Positions 55,352 to 63,109 of a stretch of 64,000 nt of DNA are shown piece after piece (within the stretch, counting starts at the first letter, position 1; every line of letters starts with the position of its first letter). The stretch is taken from the NCBI GenBank assembly GCA_039972875.1, contig JBDWMA010000021.1:12519-76518 (forward strand), given 5' to 3'. Origin of the DNA: Pseudoruegeria sp039972875. GTDB lineage: Bacteria; Pseudomonadota; Alphaproteobacteria; Rhodobacterales; Rhodobacteraceae. Both the position numbers and the translations under genes were made by a program. The notes under the pieces are model-generated. The model searched no databases and had not been told where the DNA came from. It saw nothing but the letters and a program-made list of their open reading frames with translations.

Positions 55352-55755
55352 TAGCCCTTCGTTGTGAGCTTACATATTCATTGTGTGGCACTGGCAAATT
55401 GGTGTGTGTGTATAAAATCACAGACGTCCTATTTGTACCGGGGATTGCTAAAGCCAGTCCCTGACGTGGAAAATAGAATTCCAATTCTACCTTTCCTGAG
55501 ATCTGGGATCGATGGCATGTCCGTTTAATGTGTGTCCGGTGTTGGTACTGTAACATCTGGCACATTGACTTATCGAATGGACGAGATTGATTGCCTCAGT
55601 TCTTTCTCATAACACTAAAGCTGCGTCTGGATATGTCAAACGTGCTGAAATTCCCGGAGTTGCCACTGGACAGAGGGAAACGAAAATAGTGTATTTTCAA
55701 CAACCGCGTCGGCACTTAGGTGACCCCGCTGATGAATTTAGATAGGAAAATATTG
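55352..55755. other. Intergenic region before the IolB-like gene
   Basis: No gene is recognised in these 400 bp. It should carry the promoter of the IolB-SDR pair, but no clear consensus box was found. AGGA at 55743-55746 precedes the IolB start at 55756. Confidence 0.4.
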
Positions 55756-56562
55756 ATGGCAGAACTTCTTGTTAAACCCAATGGGGACGCGGGAAAGGTT
55801 CATGATATCACGCCAGAATCTGCTGGGTGGAAATATGTTGGTTTTTCTCTTCATCGTTTGAAGGCTGGGGAGAATGTACAAGAGGCCACCGGCGATCGCG
55901 AAGTAATCTTGGTTCTGGTCGAAGGCAAAGCACAGATCAATGCCGCCGGAAAAAATTGGGGAGAATTGGGGGAGCGCATGAGCGTTTGGGAAAAAACGCC
56001 TCCCCATGCTTTGTATGTTCCCAATGATAACAGTTGGGAGGCAACCGCGACAACAGACTGTATACTTGCGGTGTGTCGTGCCCCGGGTAAGGGGGGGTAT
56101 TCTGCGCAACAATTGGGCCCCGATGGCATTGCGCTGACCAAACGCGGGACGGGGACCAACACCCGCTATATCAACAATATCGCGATGGAAGGCCGAGATT
56201 GTTGTGACAGTTTGCTTGTCACCGAAGTGTTTACGCCGGCGGGGCACTGGTCATCCTATCCAAGCCACCGTCATGATGTCGATGACTATCCAAATATCAC
56301 TTACCTAGAGGAAACCTATTACCATCGGATCGCACCGTCAGATGGTTTTGGTGTTCAACGGGTTTACACCGAAGATGGCACGCTGGATGAAACTATGGCG
56401 GTATCTGATGGGGACGTTGTTTTGGTACCAAAAGGTCATCACCCCTGTGCGGCCCCCTATGGCTTTGAGATGTATTACTTGAATGTGATGGCTGGGCCAT
56501 TGCGTAAATGGCGGTTCCAGTTGGATCCGGCCGTTGAATGGATTGTGGAGCGTGACGGATAA
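55756..56562 (+). CDS. iolB: 5-deoxy-glucuronate isomerase (IolB family)
   Basis: A 268-residue cupin of the IolB family. In myo-inositol breakdown IolB turns 5-deoxy-D-glucuronate into 5-dehydro-2-deoxy-D-gluconate. The duplicated cupin shows FSLHRLKAGENVQEATG and, in the second half, TPAGHWSSYPSHRHDVDDYP with metal His residues and VLVPKGHHPCAAPYGFEMYYLNVMAGP, a highly characteristic IolB ending. No iolG, iolE, iolD, iolC or iolA is in the window, so the rest of the pathway is elsewhere or this copy serves a different sugar. Its TAA overlaps the SDR start (TAATG). Confidence 0.9.
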   Translation: MAELLVKPNGDAGKVHDITPESAGWKYVGFSLHRLKAGENVQEATGDREVILVLVEGKAQINAAGKNWGELGERMSVWEKTPPHALYVPNDNSWEATATTDCILAVCRAPGKGGYSAQQLGPDGIALTKRGTGTNTRYINNIAMEGRDCCDSLLVTEVFTPAGHWSSYPSHRHDVDDYPNITYLEETYYHRIAPSDGFGVQRVYTEDGTLDETMAVSDGDVVLVPKGHHPCAAPYGFEMYYLNVMAGPLRKWRFQLDPAVEWIVERDG

Positions 56563-57317
56563 TGAATAATTTTGCTAACTATCCCAGCTTGAAGGGAAAA
56601 ACGGTTTTCATCACTGGCGGAGCATCTGGGATTGGGGCTGAAATTGTTCGTGGCTTCGCCGAACAGGGTGCACGGGTCGGAATGGTCGATCTCGATGAAG
56701 CCACCGGGCGTGCGCTTGTGGCCGATTTAGACGGAGAACACGCGTTTTCTCGTTGCGATCTTCGCGACATAACGGCGCTTAAATCGGCTTTTGATACGTT
56801 GGAGCAGAAATTGGGCACTGCAGATGTGCTTGTGAATAACGCCGCACGCGATGATCGTCATGACTGGCGAGAAGTCACCCCGGAATATTGGGACGAGCGT
56901 ATGGCCAATAATCTGCGTCACATGTTTTTTGCTATTCAGGCTGTATCTCCTGGTATGATCGACGCAGGCGGTGGATCGATCATTAACATGGGGTCCAATT
57001 CTTGGTGGGAAGCTGGCGGTGGTTTTCCATCTTACACCACGGCTAAGGCCGGTGTGCATGGCCTAACGCGAACAATGGCCCGTGATTTGGGTGAACACCG
57101 TATTCGCGTAAACACGGTGGTACCCGGTTGGATTATGACGGAACGGCAGAAAGAGCTTTGGGTAACTCCCGAAGCATTGGACAAACATCTTAATCGGCAG
57201 TGTTTGCCTGATCCTATTGACCCAATCTACGTAGCGCGCATGGTGTTGCATCTTGCGTCTGATGATGCAGCGATGTGTACCGCGAATAATTTCATGGTTG
57301 AAGCTGGCTCAATCTAA
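56562..57317 (+). CDS. SDR sugar dehydrogenase, XylB/galactose-dehydrogenase-like
   Basis: A 251-residue classical SDR with ITGGASGIGAE, VNNAARDDRHDWREVTPEYWDERMANNLRH-type sequence (NNAARDDRH is the recognisable part), the active site YTTAKAG and a C-terminal ANNFMVEAGSI. The DDRH motif and the WDER segment closely resemble D-xylose and galactose 1-dehydrogenases of Caulobacter and Rhizobium. It should oxidise an aldose at C1 to a lactone. It is translationally coupled to the IolB-like gene. Confidence 0.87.
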   Translation: MNNFANYPSLKGKTVFITGGASGIGAEIVRGFAEQGARVGMVDLDEATGRALVADLDGEHAFSRCDLRDITALKSAFDTLEQKLGTADVLVNNAARDDRHDWREVTPEYWDERMANNLRHMFFAIQAVSPGMIDAGGGSIINMGSNSWWEAGGGFPSYTTAKAGVHGLTRTMARDLGEHRIRVNTVVPGWIMTERQKELWVTPEALDKHLNRQCLPDPIDPIYVARMVLHLASDDAAMCTANNFMVEAGSI

Positions 57318-57348
57318 AACCGCGCATTCAAATTTATTCTGCACCTGA

Positions 57349-57387
57349 AAGGCCCTTTGTTAATTAACACTGGGCCTTCTTTGTTTT
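57349..57387 (+). terminator. Terminator of the IolB-SDR pair, ending at the IS66 insertion point
   Basis: Stem AAGGCCC (57349-57355) / GGGCCTT (57372-57378) with a 16-nt loop that includes TTAATTAA, followed by a T-rich tract CTTTGTTTT. This is the best intrinsic terminator in the window. The IS66 left end begins with the next base after the T-tract. Confidence 0.75.
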
Positions 57388-57412
57388 GTAAGCGCTCGTT
57401 GAACCCGCCCTA
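57388..57412 (+). repeat. Left end (IRL) of the IS66 element
   Basis: Starts GTAAGCGCTCGTTGAACC. It follows the terminator T-tract directly. The imperfect partner lies near 59824-59848. Confidence 0.6.
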
Positions 57413-57474
57413 ACGGTGTGATGAGTTGTTGTCTAAGTGTCCATCTAAATAAGTGGACACTTAGGGGGCCTGTG

Positions 57475-57861
57475 ATGAGCAAGCGACGAAAGCGCAGAAG
57501 CTGGTCGGACGACGAGAAGCGGGAGATTTGCCAGCAGACGCTGCCGCCCGGAGCTTCTGTCGCGCAGGTTGCCCGGCGGTATGCGATGAACGCGAACATG
57601 ATCCATAATTGGCTCAAGGATCCTCGCTTTGCCCCGCCGTTGGTTGCACCTGAGGATACGGTTGAAGACGCGCCTTTCATTGAAGTGGCGATGCACTCAT
57701 CAGATTTGCCGTTAGCCGTTGATGTCGCCAACCCGCCTCTTGCTGCCGTACTATCAGCCAGTCGGGTGGACATCACGCTGTCGGATGGGCGGCGGATATT
57801 GGTGGAAGGACCGACAGAGCTCTCATCTGTGGTGGGCTTGGTGCAAGGATTGATGGCTTGA
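57475..57861 (+). CDS. tnpA: IS66 TnpA accessory protein
   Basis: The 128-residue IS66 orf1 product has a basic N terminus and a helix-turn-helix typical of the IS3/IS66 transposase-like fold: RRSWSDDEKREICQQTLPPGASVAQVARRYAMNANMIHNWLKD in pieces. It is required for IS66 transposition together with TnpB and TnpC. The start MSKRRKR is preferred to a longer frame starting 19 codons upstream. It overlaps tnpB by 4 bp. It looks complete. Confidence 0.9.
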   Translation: MSKRRKRRSWSDDEKREICQQTLPPGASVAQVARRYAMNANMIHNWLKDPRFAPPLVAPEDTVEDAPFIEVAMHSSDLPLAVDVANPPLAAVLSASRVDITLSDGRRILVEGPTELSSVVGLVQGLMA

Positions 57862-58205
57862 TCCCCGTTCCCAGCAATACCCGTGTCTGGCTTGCGGCTG
57901 GCGTGACGGACATGCGGCGAGGGTTCAACACGCTGGCGGCGCAAGCCGAGAAGGTTCTGGCTGAGGATCCCTATTCTGGTCACTTGTTTGTCTTTCGTGG
58001 TCGTCGGGGTGATCTGCTCAAGATCATCTGGTGGGACAGTCAGGGCGCGTGCCTGTTCTCGAAACGGCTGGAGAAAGGCCGGTTCGTGTGGCCTGCTGCC
58101 AAGTACGGCAAGATCAACGTATCAGGTGCGCAGTTGTCGATGTTGCTGGAGGGCATCGACTGGCGTATGCCCAAGAAGACATGGCGTCCTCTAAGCGTTG
58201 GATAG
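57858..58205 (+). CDS. tnpB: IS66 TnpB protein
   Basis: The 115-residue IS66 orf2 product has the family sequence PSNTRVWLAAGVTDMRRGFNTLAAQ and the pieces FVFRGRRGDLLKIIWWDSQG and GKINVSGAQLSMLLEGIDWR. Its start codon is TTG, whose last two bases overlap the tnpA TGA, a translational coupling arrangement usual in IS66. Its exact role in transposition is not known. Confidence 0.92.
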   Translation: MIPVPSNTRVWLAAGVTDMRRGFNTLAAQAEKVLAEDPYSGHLFVFRGRRGDLLKIIWWDSQGACLFSKRLEKGRFVWPAAKYGKINVSGAQLSMLLEGIDWRMPKKTWRPLSVG

Positions 58206-58276
58206 GTTCAATAAAGATGGGGTTTTGTGCGCTTTGTGGATTCCTGTTTTGCCCCTGATCCAGTATAGGATCGGCT

Positions 58277-59785
58277 ATGCTGAACAGCCTCGATATCACC
58301 CCAGATGACCACGAAGAACTGCGGTCTGTAAATCGGCTGCTGGCCGATGAGGTGAAGGCTTTGAGCCTCAAGGTCACGCAACTTCAGCACCAACTTCATG
58401 GACACAATCGCCACCGGTTTGGATCGAAGTCGGAAGGCCTTGATCAGCTCAACCTGACCTTCGCGGAAGACGAAGAGATCAGCAGTGCAGCCGTGGACCA
58501 GACAAAGCCCACCACCGAACCCGATGAGGATCAAAAGCCTCGCCGGCATAGCCGCAAGCCATTGCCGGATCATTTGGACCGGCATGACGAAGTGCTGTCG
58601 CCGGGCGATGATTGTGGCCGCTGCGGTGGTCATCTCAAAACGCTTGGTGAGGATGTCACTGAAGAATTGGAATATGTTCCGGGCCGGTTTGTCGTGAACC
58701 GCATCCTACGACCCCGTAAAGCTTGCAAGTGCTGCGAAGCCATCGTTCAATCGCCATTTCCATCGCGGCCTATCGAGCGTGGTAGACCGGGACCAGGCCT
58801 TTTGGCCCATGTCTTGGTTAGCAAATATGCGGACCATCTGCCGCTGTATCGGCAGTCGCAAATCTATGCCCGCGAAGGCGTTGATCCGGATCGCTCGACC
58901 ATGTCCGACTGGGTGGGCCGCGCAACGGCGTTACTCGAACCTCTGGCTGATCTGATTGGGCGCATGGTCCGCCAAGGGGCCGCTGTCTTTGCAGACGATA
59001 CGCCGGTGAAGATGCAAGCACCTGGTCATAAGAGGACCAAAACGGCGCGGGTCTGGACCTATGTGCGCGACGAGAGGCCGTGGGCCGGACAATCACCGCC
59101 CTGCGCATGGTATCGGTTCACCATTGATCGCAAGGGCGAACATCCAGAGAACCACTTGTCCGGCTATAATGGTTGGGTCCACGCGGACGGATATTCTGGC
59201 TTCAACGGTGTGTTTGGCCACGGCAAGGCCAGTGAGATGGCCTGCATGGCCCATGTCAGGCGCAAGTTCGTCGACATTTTTACCGCGCAAGGGTCGGCTA
59301 TCGCAGAAGAGGCCATCAAACGGATCGCCAAACTTTATGCTGTTGAGAAAGAGGCGCGAGGCAAATCGCCCCAAGAACGGGTCACACATCGGCAAGCGGA
59401 TGCAAAACCGATCTTTGATGATCTCGAAGAATGGCTGCACGCACAACTCCCCAAGATATCGGGAAAATCACCACTGGCTAAGGCGATCCGCTACGCACTT
59501 GGTCGCATGCCAAAGGCGCGTCCGTATCTCAGCAACGGCTCTCTGGAGCTGGACAACAACACAGCCGAGCGGGCTGTCAAACCGGTGGCCATCGGCCGCA
59601 AAAATTGGATGTTCGCGGGGTCTCAAGGTGGCGGCAAAGCCATGGCTATTGCCTACACACTGATCGAAACGGCCAAGCTTAACAAAGTCGATCCACAGGC
59701 TTGGCTCACATGGGTCCTCGGACAAATCGCTGACCACAAGATTACGCGCCTCGACGAGCTCACCCCTTGGCGTTATGCTGCTTAA
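58277..59785 (+). CDS. tnpC: IS66 transposase TnpC
   Basis: A full-length 502-residue transposase. N-terminal coiled-coil helix (LRSVNRLLADEVKALSLKVTQLQHQL), a zinc-finger segment CGRCGGHLK ... CKCCEAI, and a DDE catalytic core with FADDTPVKM, GWVHADGYSGFN and NNTAERAVKP. It ends ELTPWRYAA, the normal IS66 C terminus, so the protein appears functional. It lies 71 bp after tnpB. Confidence 0.95.
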   Translation: MLNSLDITPDDHEELRSVNRLLADEVKALSLKVTQLQHQLHGHNRHRFGSKSEGLDQLNLTFAEDEEISSAAVDQTKPTTEPDEDQKPRRHSRKPLPDHLDRHDEVLSPGDDCGRCGGHLKTLGEDVTEELEYVPGRFVVNRILRPRKACKCCEAIVQSPFPSRPIERGRPGPGLLAHVLVSKYADHLPLYRQSQIYAREGVDPDRSTMSDWVGRATALLEPLADLIGRMVRQGAAVFADDTPVKMQAPGHKRTKTARVWTYVRDERPWAGQSPPCAWYRFTIDRKGEHPENHLSGYNGWVHADGYSGFNGVFGHGKASEMACMAHVRRKFVDIFTAQGSAIAEEAIKRIAKLYAVEKEARGKSPQERVTHRQADAKPIFDDLEEWLHAQLPKISGKSPLAKAIRYALGRMPKARPYLSNGSLELDNNTAERAVKPVAIGRKNWMFAGSQGGGKAMAIAYTLIETAKLNKVDPQAWLTWVLGQIADHKITRLDELTPWRYAA

Positions 59786-59847
59786 GCAGCATAACAGAGG
59801 TCGCAAACCTCACACCAGAGCGCCTTCACCGGACGGGCACAGCATTA

Positions 59848-59865
59848 CAGTTGATCGATCAACTG
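59848..59865. repeat. 18-bp perfect palindrome at the IS66-IS6 junction
   Basis: CAGTTGATC/GATCAACTG sits exactly between the candidate IS66 right end and the first recognisable IS6 transposase codon. It could be the IS66 target or a recombination scar; no copy was found at the left end. Confidence 0.5.
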
Positions 59866-60199
59866 TATAAACGCGAAAGACCGGGCTGTGCTGACAAATG
59901 GCACCTCGATGAAGTCGTCATTATGATCAACGGCGAGAAATTCTGGCTTTTGCGCGCCGTTGATGCGCACGGCGATGTACTAGACATTCTTATCCTGAAA
60001 CACCGTAGTGCCAAGGCCGCAAAACGCTTTCTAAAACGCCTCATAGCGCGTTATGGCCAGCCACGTGTCATTGTAACAGACAAATTGCGCAGTTACATCA
60101 AGCCCACGCCGCTATCGGCTTTCCTCCAGCTCATACCGCCACGCTAGATCAGATGCTTTTGATCTGTGGAAATGTGATGCTGATGAGATGACGGCGTAA
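59866..60199 (+). pseudogene. IS6-family transposase remnant, 5' lost and internally deleted
   Basis: The fragment reads YKRERPGCADKWHLDEVVI then MINGEKFWLLRAVDAHGDVLD, RFLKRLIARYGQP and VTDKLRSYIKP, all typical IS6 DDE domain. It then jumps, with a +1 frame change near 60110, to RYRLSSSSYRHARSDAFDLW and ends at TAA 60197-60199. That last block is the normal C terminus, so about 60 codons around the catalytic Glu are missing, as is the whole N-terminal HTH. It cannot encode an active enzyme. The sequence after the stop, up to GGCAATGCCC at about 60250, may be its right inverted repeat. Confidence 0.85.
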
Positions 60200-60400
60200 G
60201 AGGAGGAACACCCCTTTTCTCAACCCATCAAAATTAACTTGGCAATGCCCTTAAGGTAGGTGTCGAATCTATTGTATAGTTAGTGACGTTATTTCCAATT
60301 CCGATTTGGGGCCACCCAAACGAATTAGAATGTGTATAAACAGAAATAACTTCACCGCTAAAATTTATACCGCCACTGGCATTCTTGTTACTCAATTATT
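60200..60400. other. End of the IS6 remnant and AT-rich spacer
   Basis: AACTTGGCAATGCCC at about 60236-60250 looks like an IS6-type end. The rest is AT-rich. A 64-codon frame on the plus strand (60306-60500) has no recognisable features and overlaps a membrane-protein frame on the other strand, so it is not called. Confidence 0.35.
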
Positions 60401-60610
60401 TCACTCACTTTTTCCAATTATAGTCTTAAGAACATTTGTCAGACGTAAAATGATTAATAGAAATAAACTTCCTGTAAACACAGGAATCGAAACCAACTGA
60501 ACAATATGCCAGAGTTCTCCTTCAGTTTTTGAAGTTGAGTAGAAAAACGATACAGCGCCCAGGATGGTGAATATTATCAATTTTTTCTCTCTGGAGGCTT
60601 TCATTTGCAT
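60401..60610 (-). CDS. small membrane protein (69 residues), related to the 62175 protein
   Basis: Two hydrophobic helices (about 9-25 and 33-58) separated by a short polar loop (STSKTEGELW). The loop and second helix resemble residues 30-65 of the 305-residue protein at 62175 (shared FY-S-x3-G-x3-W, then L-(I/V)-S-x-P). It may be a truncated paralogue or a working small membrane protein. No strong ribosome site is seen. It lies in AT-rich DNA downstream of the decayed Hint gene on the same strand. Confidence 0.4.
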   Translation of the reverse strand: MQMKASREKKLIIFTILGAVSFFYSTSKTEGELWHIVQLVSIPVFTGSLFLLIILRLTNVLKTIIGKSE

Positions 60611-60724
60611 TTTCGTCTTATTTTCAGTTCTCTTAGAGAGGTTTTAGTCTTCTATCTTCGGAAAAATCAAAAGGCTGACTCGTTGCAGTTGACCAAATTA
60701 TATCACCCATAATTATCTTCTCGA

Positions 60725-60907
60725 TTAGAAAAATTGGTTAATCAAATACGTTATAGAAACAATAAGTAGTATTGTAATTCCACAAAGAAAAACGAATTTT
60801 AGCCTACTTAAAATTCTTGGAAACGTTACGCCACGTTGGTATCCCACAAGCCAATACAAAATCGTTTGATCTTCAGCACTTCTTTCAGTTTTCTTACGTT
60901 TTTTCAT
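60725..60907 (-). CDS. small membrane protein (60 residues), possible partner of the Hint gene
   Basis: A very basic start (MKKRKKTERS), a short soluble part and one C-terminal helix (FVFLCGITILLIVSITYLI). AAGG lies about 9 bp before the ATG. Its start overlaps the end of the decayed Hint-domain gene by 14 bp, so the two were once one operon. Small membrane proteins behind toxin-like genes can be immunity proteins; that is only a suggestion here. No family is recognised. Confidence 0.4.
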   Translation of the reverse strand: MKKRKKTERSAEDQTILYWLVGYQRGVTFPRILSRLKFVFLCGITILLIVSITYLINQFF

Positions 60908-61711
60908 ATAAGGGGACCTTAATATAAGAGTTACTGTTCAGCCCAACCATGGCCGCAGGCGCGGGCATCCGTGTGCCGATCTGTTCCCACTCGTTAGCTA
61001 GGTAGATGTCTTCAAGCATCACAGCCGAGCGGGCGAGAATGTAATCTTCTGGTTTGGGCAGCTCTTCGCCATGGGCATAAGGGAAGAGGAATTTTTGCTC
61101 CTGAAGCTCACCGTCCTCACCCTTCCGCATGGCAACCATGTAACCATCGTCAGAGACCCGCCACCCCTCGCTTGCAGCCATTTCCATGAAGGACATGGCC
61201 GACCATCCGGCAGAATGATTGCGCCATCCGTGCGCAGAATATCTATCTGCGGGACGTGCTGGCCTTTGAATTTGCCATCAGCGCAATATTACGCATGGCC
61301 GGGGGTCACGCCAGTGCCCCAGAAATCCAGCAAATGCGTGGCTTGGTTCTACATGGTGCGCGTCACTGGGCCGGATTTGATCAGGCCTTTATCGTCGTAG
61401 GAGATGACCAAATTTCCGACCTTGATCTCGCAGATTGGCTTCTCCCAGACCTTCGAGAGCAGCGGCCGTTCGTCGTATGTGCCGTCAGCACGTGGTTTGA
61501 TCGATGGACCAAGTCGCCACATCTGGACAGGCGTGTCGGATTTGAAACATTGGTCTCCGGGTGTAAGAAAACCAGATGAAATTTCGGCAGCTACGCTAGG
61601 GTCAATAGGTCTTTGTAGTTCGTCAATCATCAAACCTGTTGGTCCGTACACTTGCACAAGCGCACACAATACATCCGCACCGCAGATAAAATGATCAATG
61701 ATGGAAAACGA
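60894..61711 (-). pseudogene. decayed Hint (hedgehog/intein) domain protein
   Basis: Reading from 61711 on the minus strand, CFKSDTPVQMWRLGPS and CEIKVGNLVISYDDKG are the N-terminal part of a Hint autoprocessing domain. The frame then meets TAG at 61349-61351 and TAA at 61289-61291, yet continues between and after them as homologous protein (THLLDFWGTGVTPGHA, KFKGQHVPQIDILRTDG). Near 61215 it shifts frame to GWSAMSFMEMAASEGW and FPYAHGEELPKPEDYIL, ending at 60894. Two stops and one frameshift mean it is inactive. The beginning of the gene is not found. Confidence 0.8.
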
Positions 61712-62174
61712 TGTCGTTTGAACGGTTGTTTTCTACGCATACTGGTCCCCTGCCCTGCTGAAAATTAGCGATTAACAAGTTAACGCAACAGTCCCGCTTG
61801 GAGTGTGGCAATCTGTGCAGCTTGAAAGAGGATACTTGTGGTTTTCGGAACCCGCATAGTTAACGTGACAACACCCACAAAGCACGTATTTAAAAGATGT
61901 ATCCAATTAAAAAGGAAGAATTTCCCGCCTTCTCATTTCGATTTTTCGGAATTGACTAGATATTACCGAAAGGCGAATACATACCGCTTGCAGCACGCTA
62001 AATCCGCTGTTTAAATGAAACCAGATGTGTAATGACTCCTCAAAGTCAAACCGCCATCTGTCTAAAATTATTTGATGACGGACAACAGGGCACAACCAGA
62101 ACGTTTAAGTCGCTAATTGTTGTCGAGATATTCTTTCTTTCCACACGATACTTGATCACACTTAGAGACTAAAT
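61712..62174. other. 460-bp gene-free, AT-rich region
   Basis: No gene is recognised on either strand. A 20-codon frame starts at about 61890 but has no support. The divergent arrangement of the Hint relic and the 305-residue gene suggests promoters for both once lay here. Confidence 0.4.
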
Positions 62175-63092
62175 ATGGGCACTGGAATTAAGGAAAAAAG
62201 AATCCAATTGATAAAATCAAAAGTGAGCTTTCTGACTGTAGCAACCGTTTCTATCGTTATCATCTTGTTTTACTTCGCGTCTATGAAAGGCAGCAAATTT
62301 TGGCAGGTTATGCTCTTAATTTCGACACCCGCGTTGTCGGCCTGTGCATTTCTGTTTAACACTCGTGATTCCAGGGAATTTTTCAAAAGTACCGTCAAGA
62401 AAATTTGGTTTATTTGGTTTGTGGATACTCCAAGCTTTAGCGTGTTTTTTTTGGCAATTGGTTGCATTGTTGCCGTTCCAACTTTTGCAGACCCCGCTTC
62501 GAAAACGCAAAAAGTAGATTCTGAACTACGTTCTTTTATTGACGCATCCAATTTGACGATAGATGAGAAAAATAATTGCACTTATGTAAATCTGAAGGGA
62601 GAGGAGAGTAAACAATTTTGCTCAACTAGAACTGTAAGAGTACTGATTGACGAATTGGGCGCTATGTCTTTGGAAGAAGCAAGAAACGAAGTCAATTTTG
62701 ACCTTTTGTATTCAGTAATTCCTTTGAGCAAGACCAAAAGTAAAGCGCAGCTTCTAGCTCGTTATCAAAATATTGCTAAACTCTGTCAGAGAAATAAAAG
62801 TTGTCAATTTAACCCGTTGGCAATGGGGCCATTTTTGTATGATTCTGACGAATGTGTACAAAAAAGTAAATTTGTCGGGCTCTTTCTACCAGGTACATTG
62901 AAAATAGCGAATGCTTATATTTCGAAACCCATCGGCCACGCACTCATTTGTGAACAACTGGACGAATATCTCATCATAATTGATAAGGCACTCGAGCCTC
63001 CGTTTGATGAAGAGTTCGAAAGACTACAGATTGAAAAATACAAATTTGATGCCCTTCATTTTTTACGAATTCCTAAACAAGCAACCAGCTAA
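62175..63092 (+). CDS. unknown membrane protein with cysteine-rich extracytoplasmic domain
   Basis: A 305-residue protein of no family I recognise. Three helices (about 18-36, 43-61 and 76-98) are followed by a predicted extracytoplasmic part of about 200 residues with six or so cysteines (for example NNCTYV, KLCQRNKSC, DECVQ, LICEQ) that could form disulfides. Its first helices resemble the 69-residue protein at 60401. It ends 17 bp before the calcium-binding gene on the same strand, so they are probably co-transcribed. A role as partner or immunity factor for that gene is possible but unproven. Codon use is more AT-rich than in the metabolic operons. Confidence 0.7.
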   Translation: MGTGIKEKRIQLIKSKVSFLTVATVSIVIILFYFASMKGSKFWQVMLLISTPALSACAFLFNTRDSREFFKSTVKKIWFIWFVDTPSFSVFFLAIGCIVAVPTFADPASKTQKVDSELRSFIDASNLTIDEKNNCTYVNLKGEESKQFCSTRTVRVLIDELGAMSLEEARNEVNFDLLYSVIPLSKTKSKAQLLARYQNIAKLCQRNKSCQFNPLAMGPFLYDSDECVQKSKFVGLFLPGTLKIANAYISKPIGHALICEQLDEYLIIIDKALEPPFDEEFERLQIEKYKFDALHFLRIPKQATS

Positions 63093-63109
63093 ACTAAGGA
63101 CAATAAAGC

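Larger units (their letters stand above)
57388..59848 (+). mobile_element. IS66-family insertion sequence, nearly intact
   Basis: The element carries the three IS66 genes in order: tnpA, tnpB and tnpC. The left end begins GTAAGCGCTCG at 57388; a 5'-GTAA start is typical of the family. A candidate right end is the GTAATGCTG (read on the minus strand) ending at 59848. The two ends match only loosely (a GTAA plus a shared CCCG(C/T)CC block), so the right boundary is tentative. No matching 8-bp target repeats were found beside them. The right flank is a broken IS6-type gene. Confidence 0.85.

Noticed and set aside
60306..60500. A 64-codon plus-strand frame
   Set aside because: No recognisable features and it overlaps a better membrane-protein frame on the other strand.
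61071..61694. Plus-strand frames of about 100 codons
   Set aside because: They are antisense to the clear Hint-domain homology on the minus strand.
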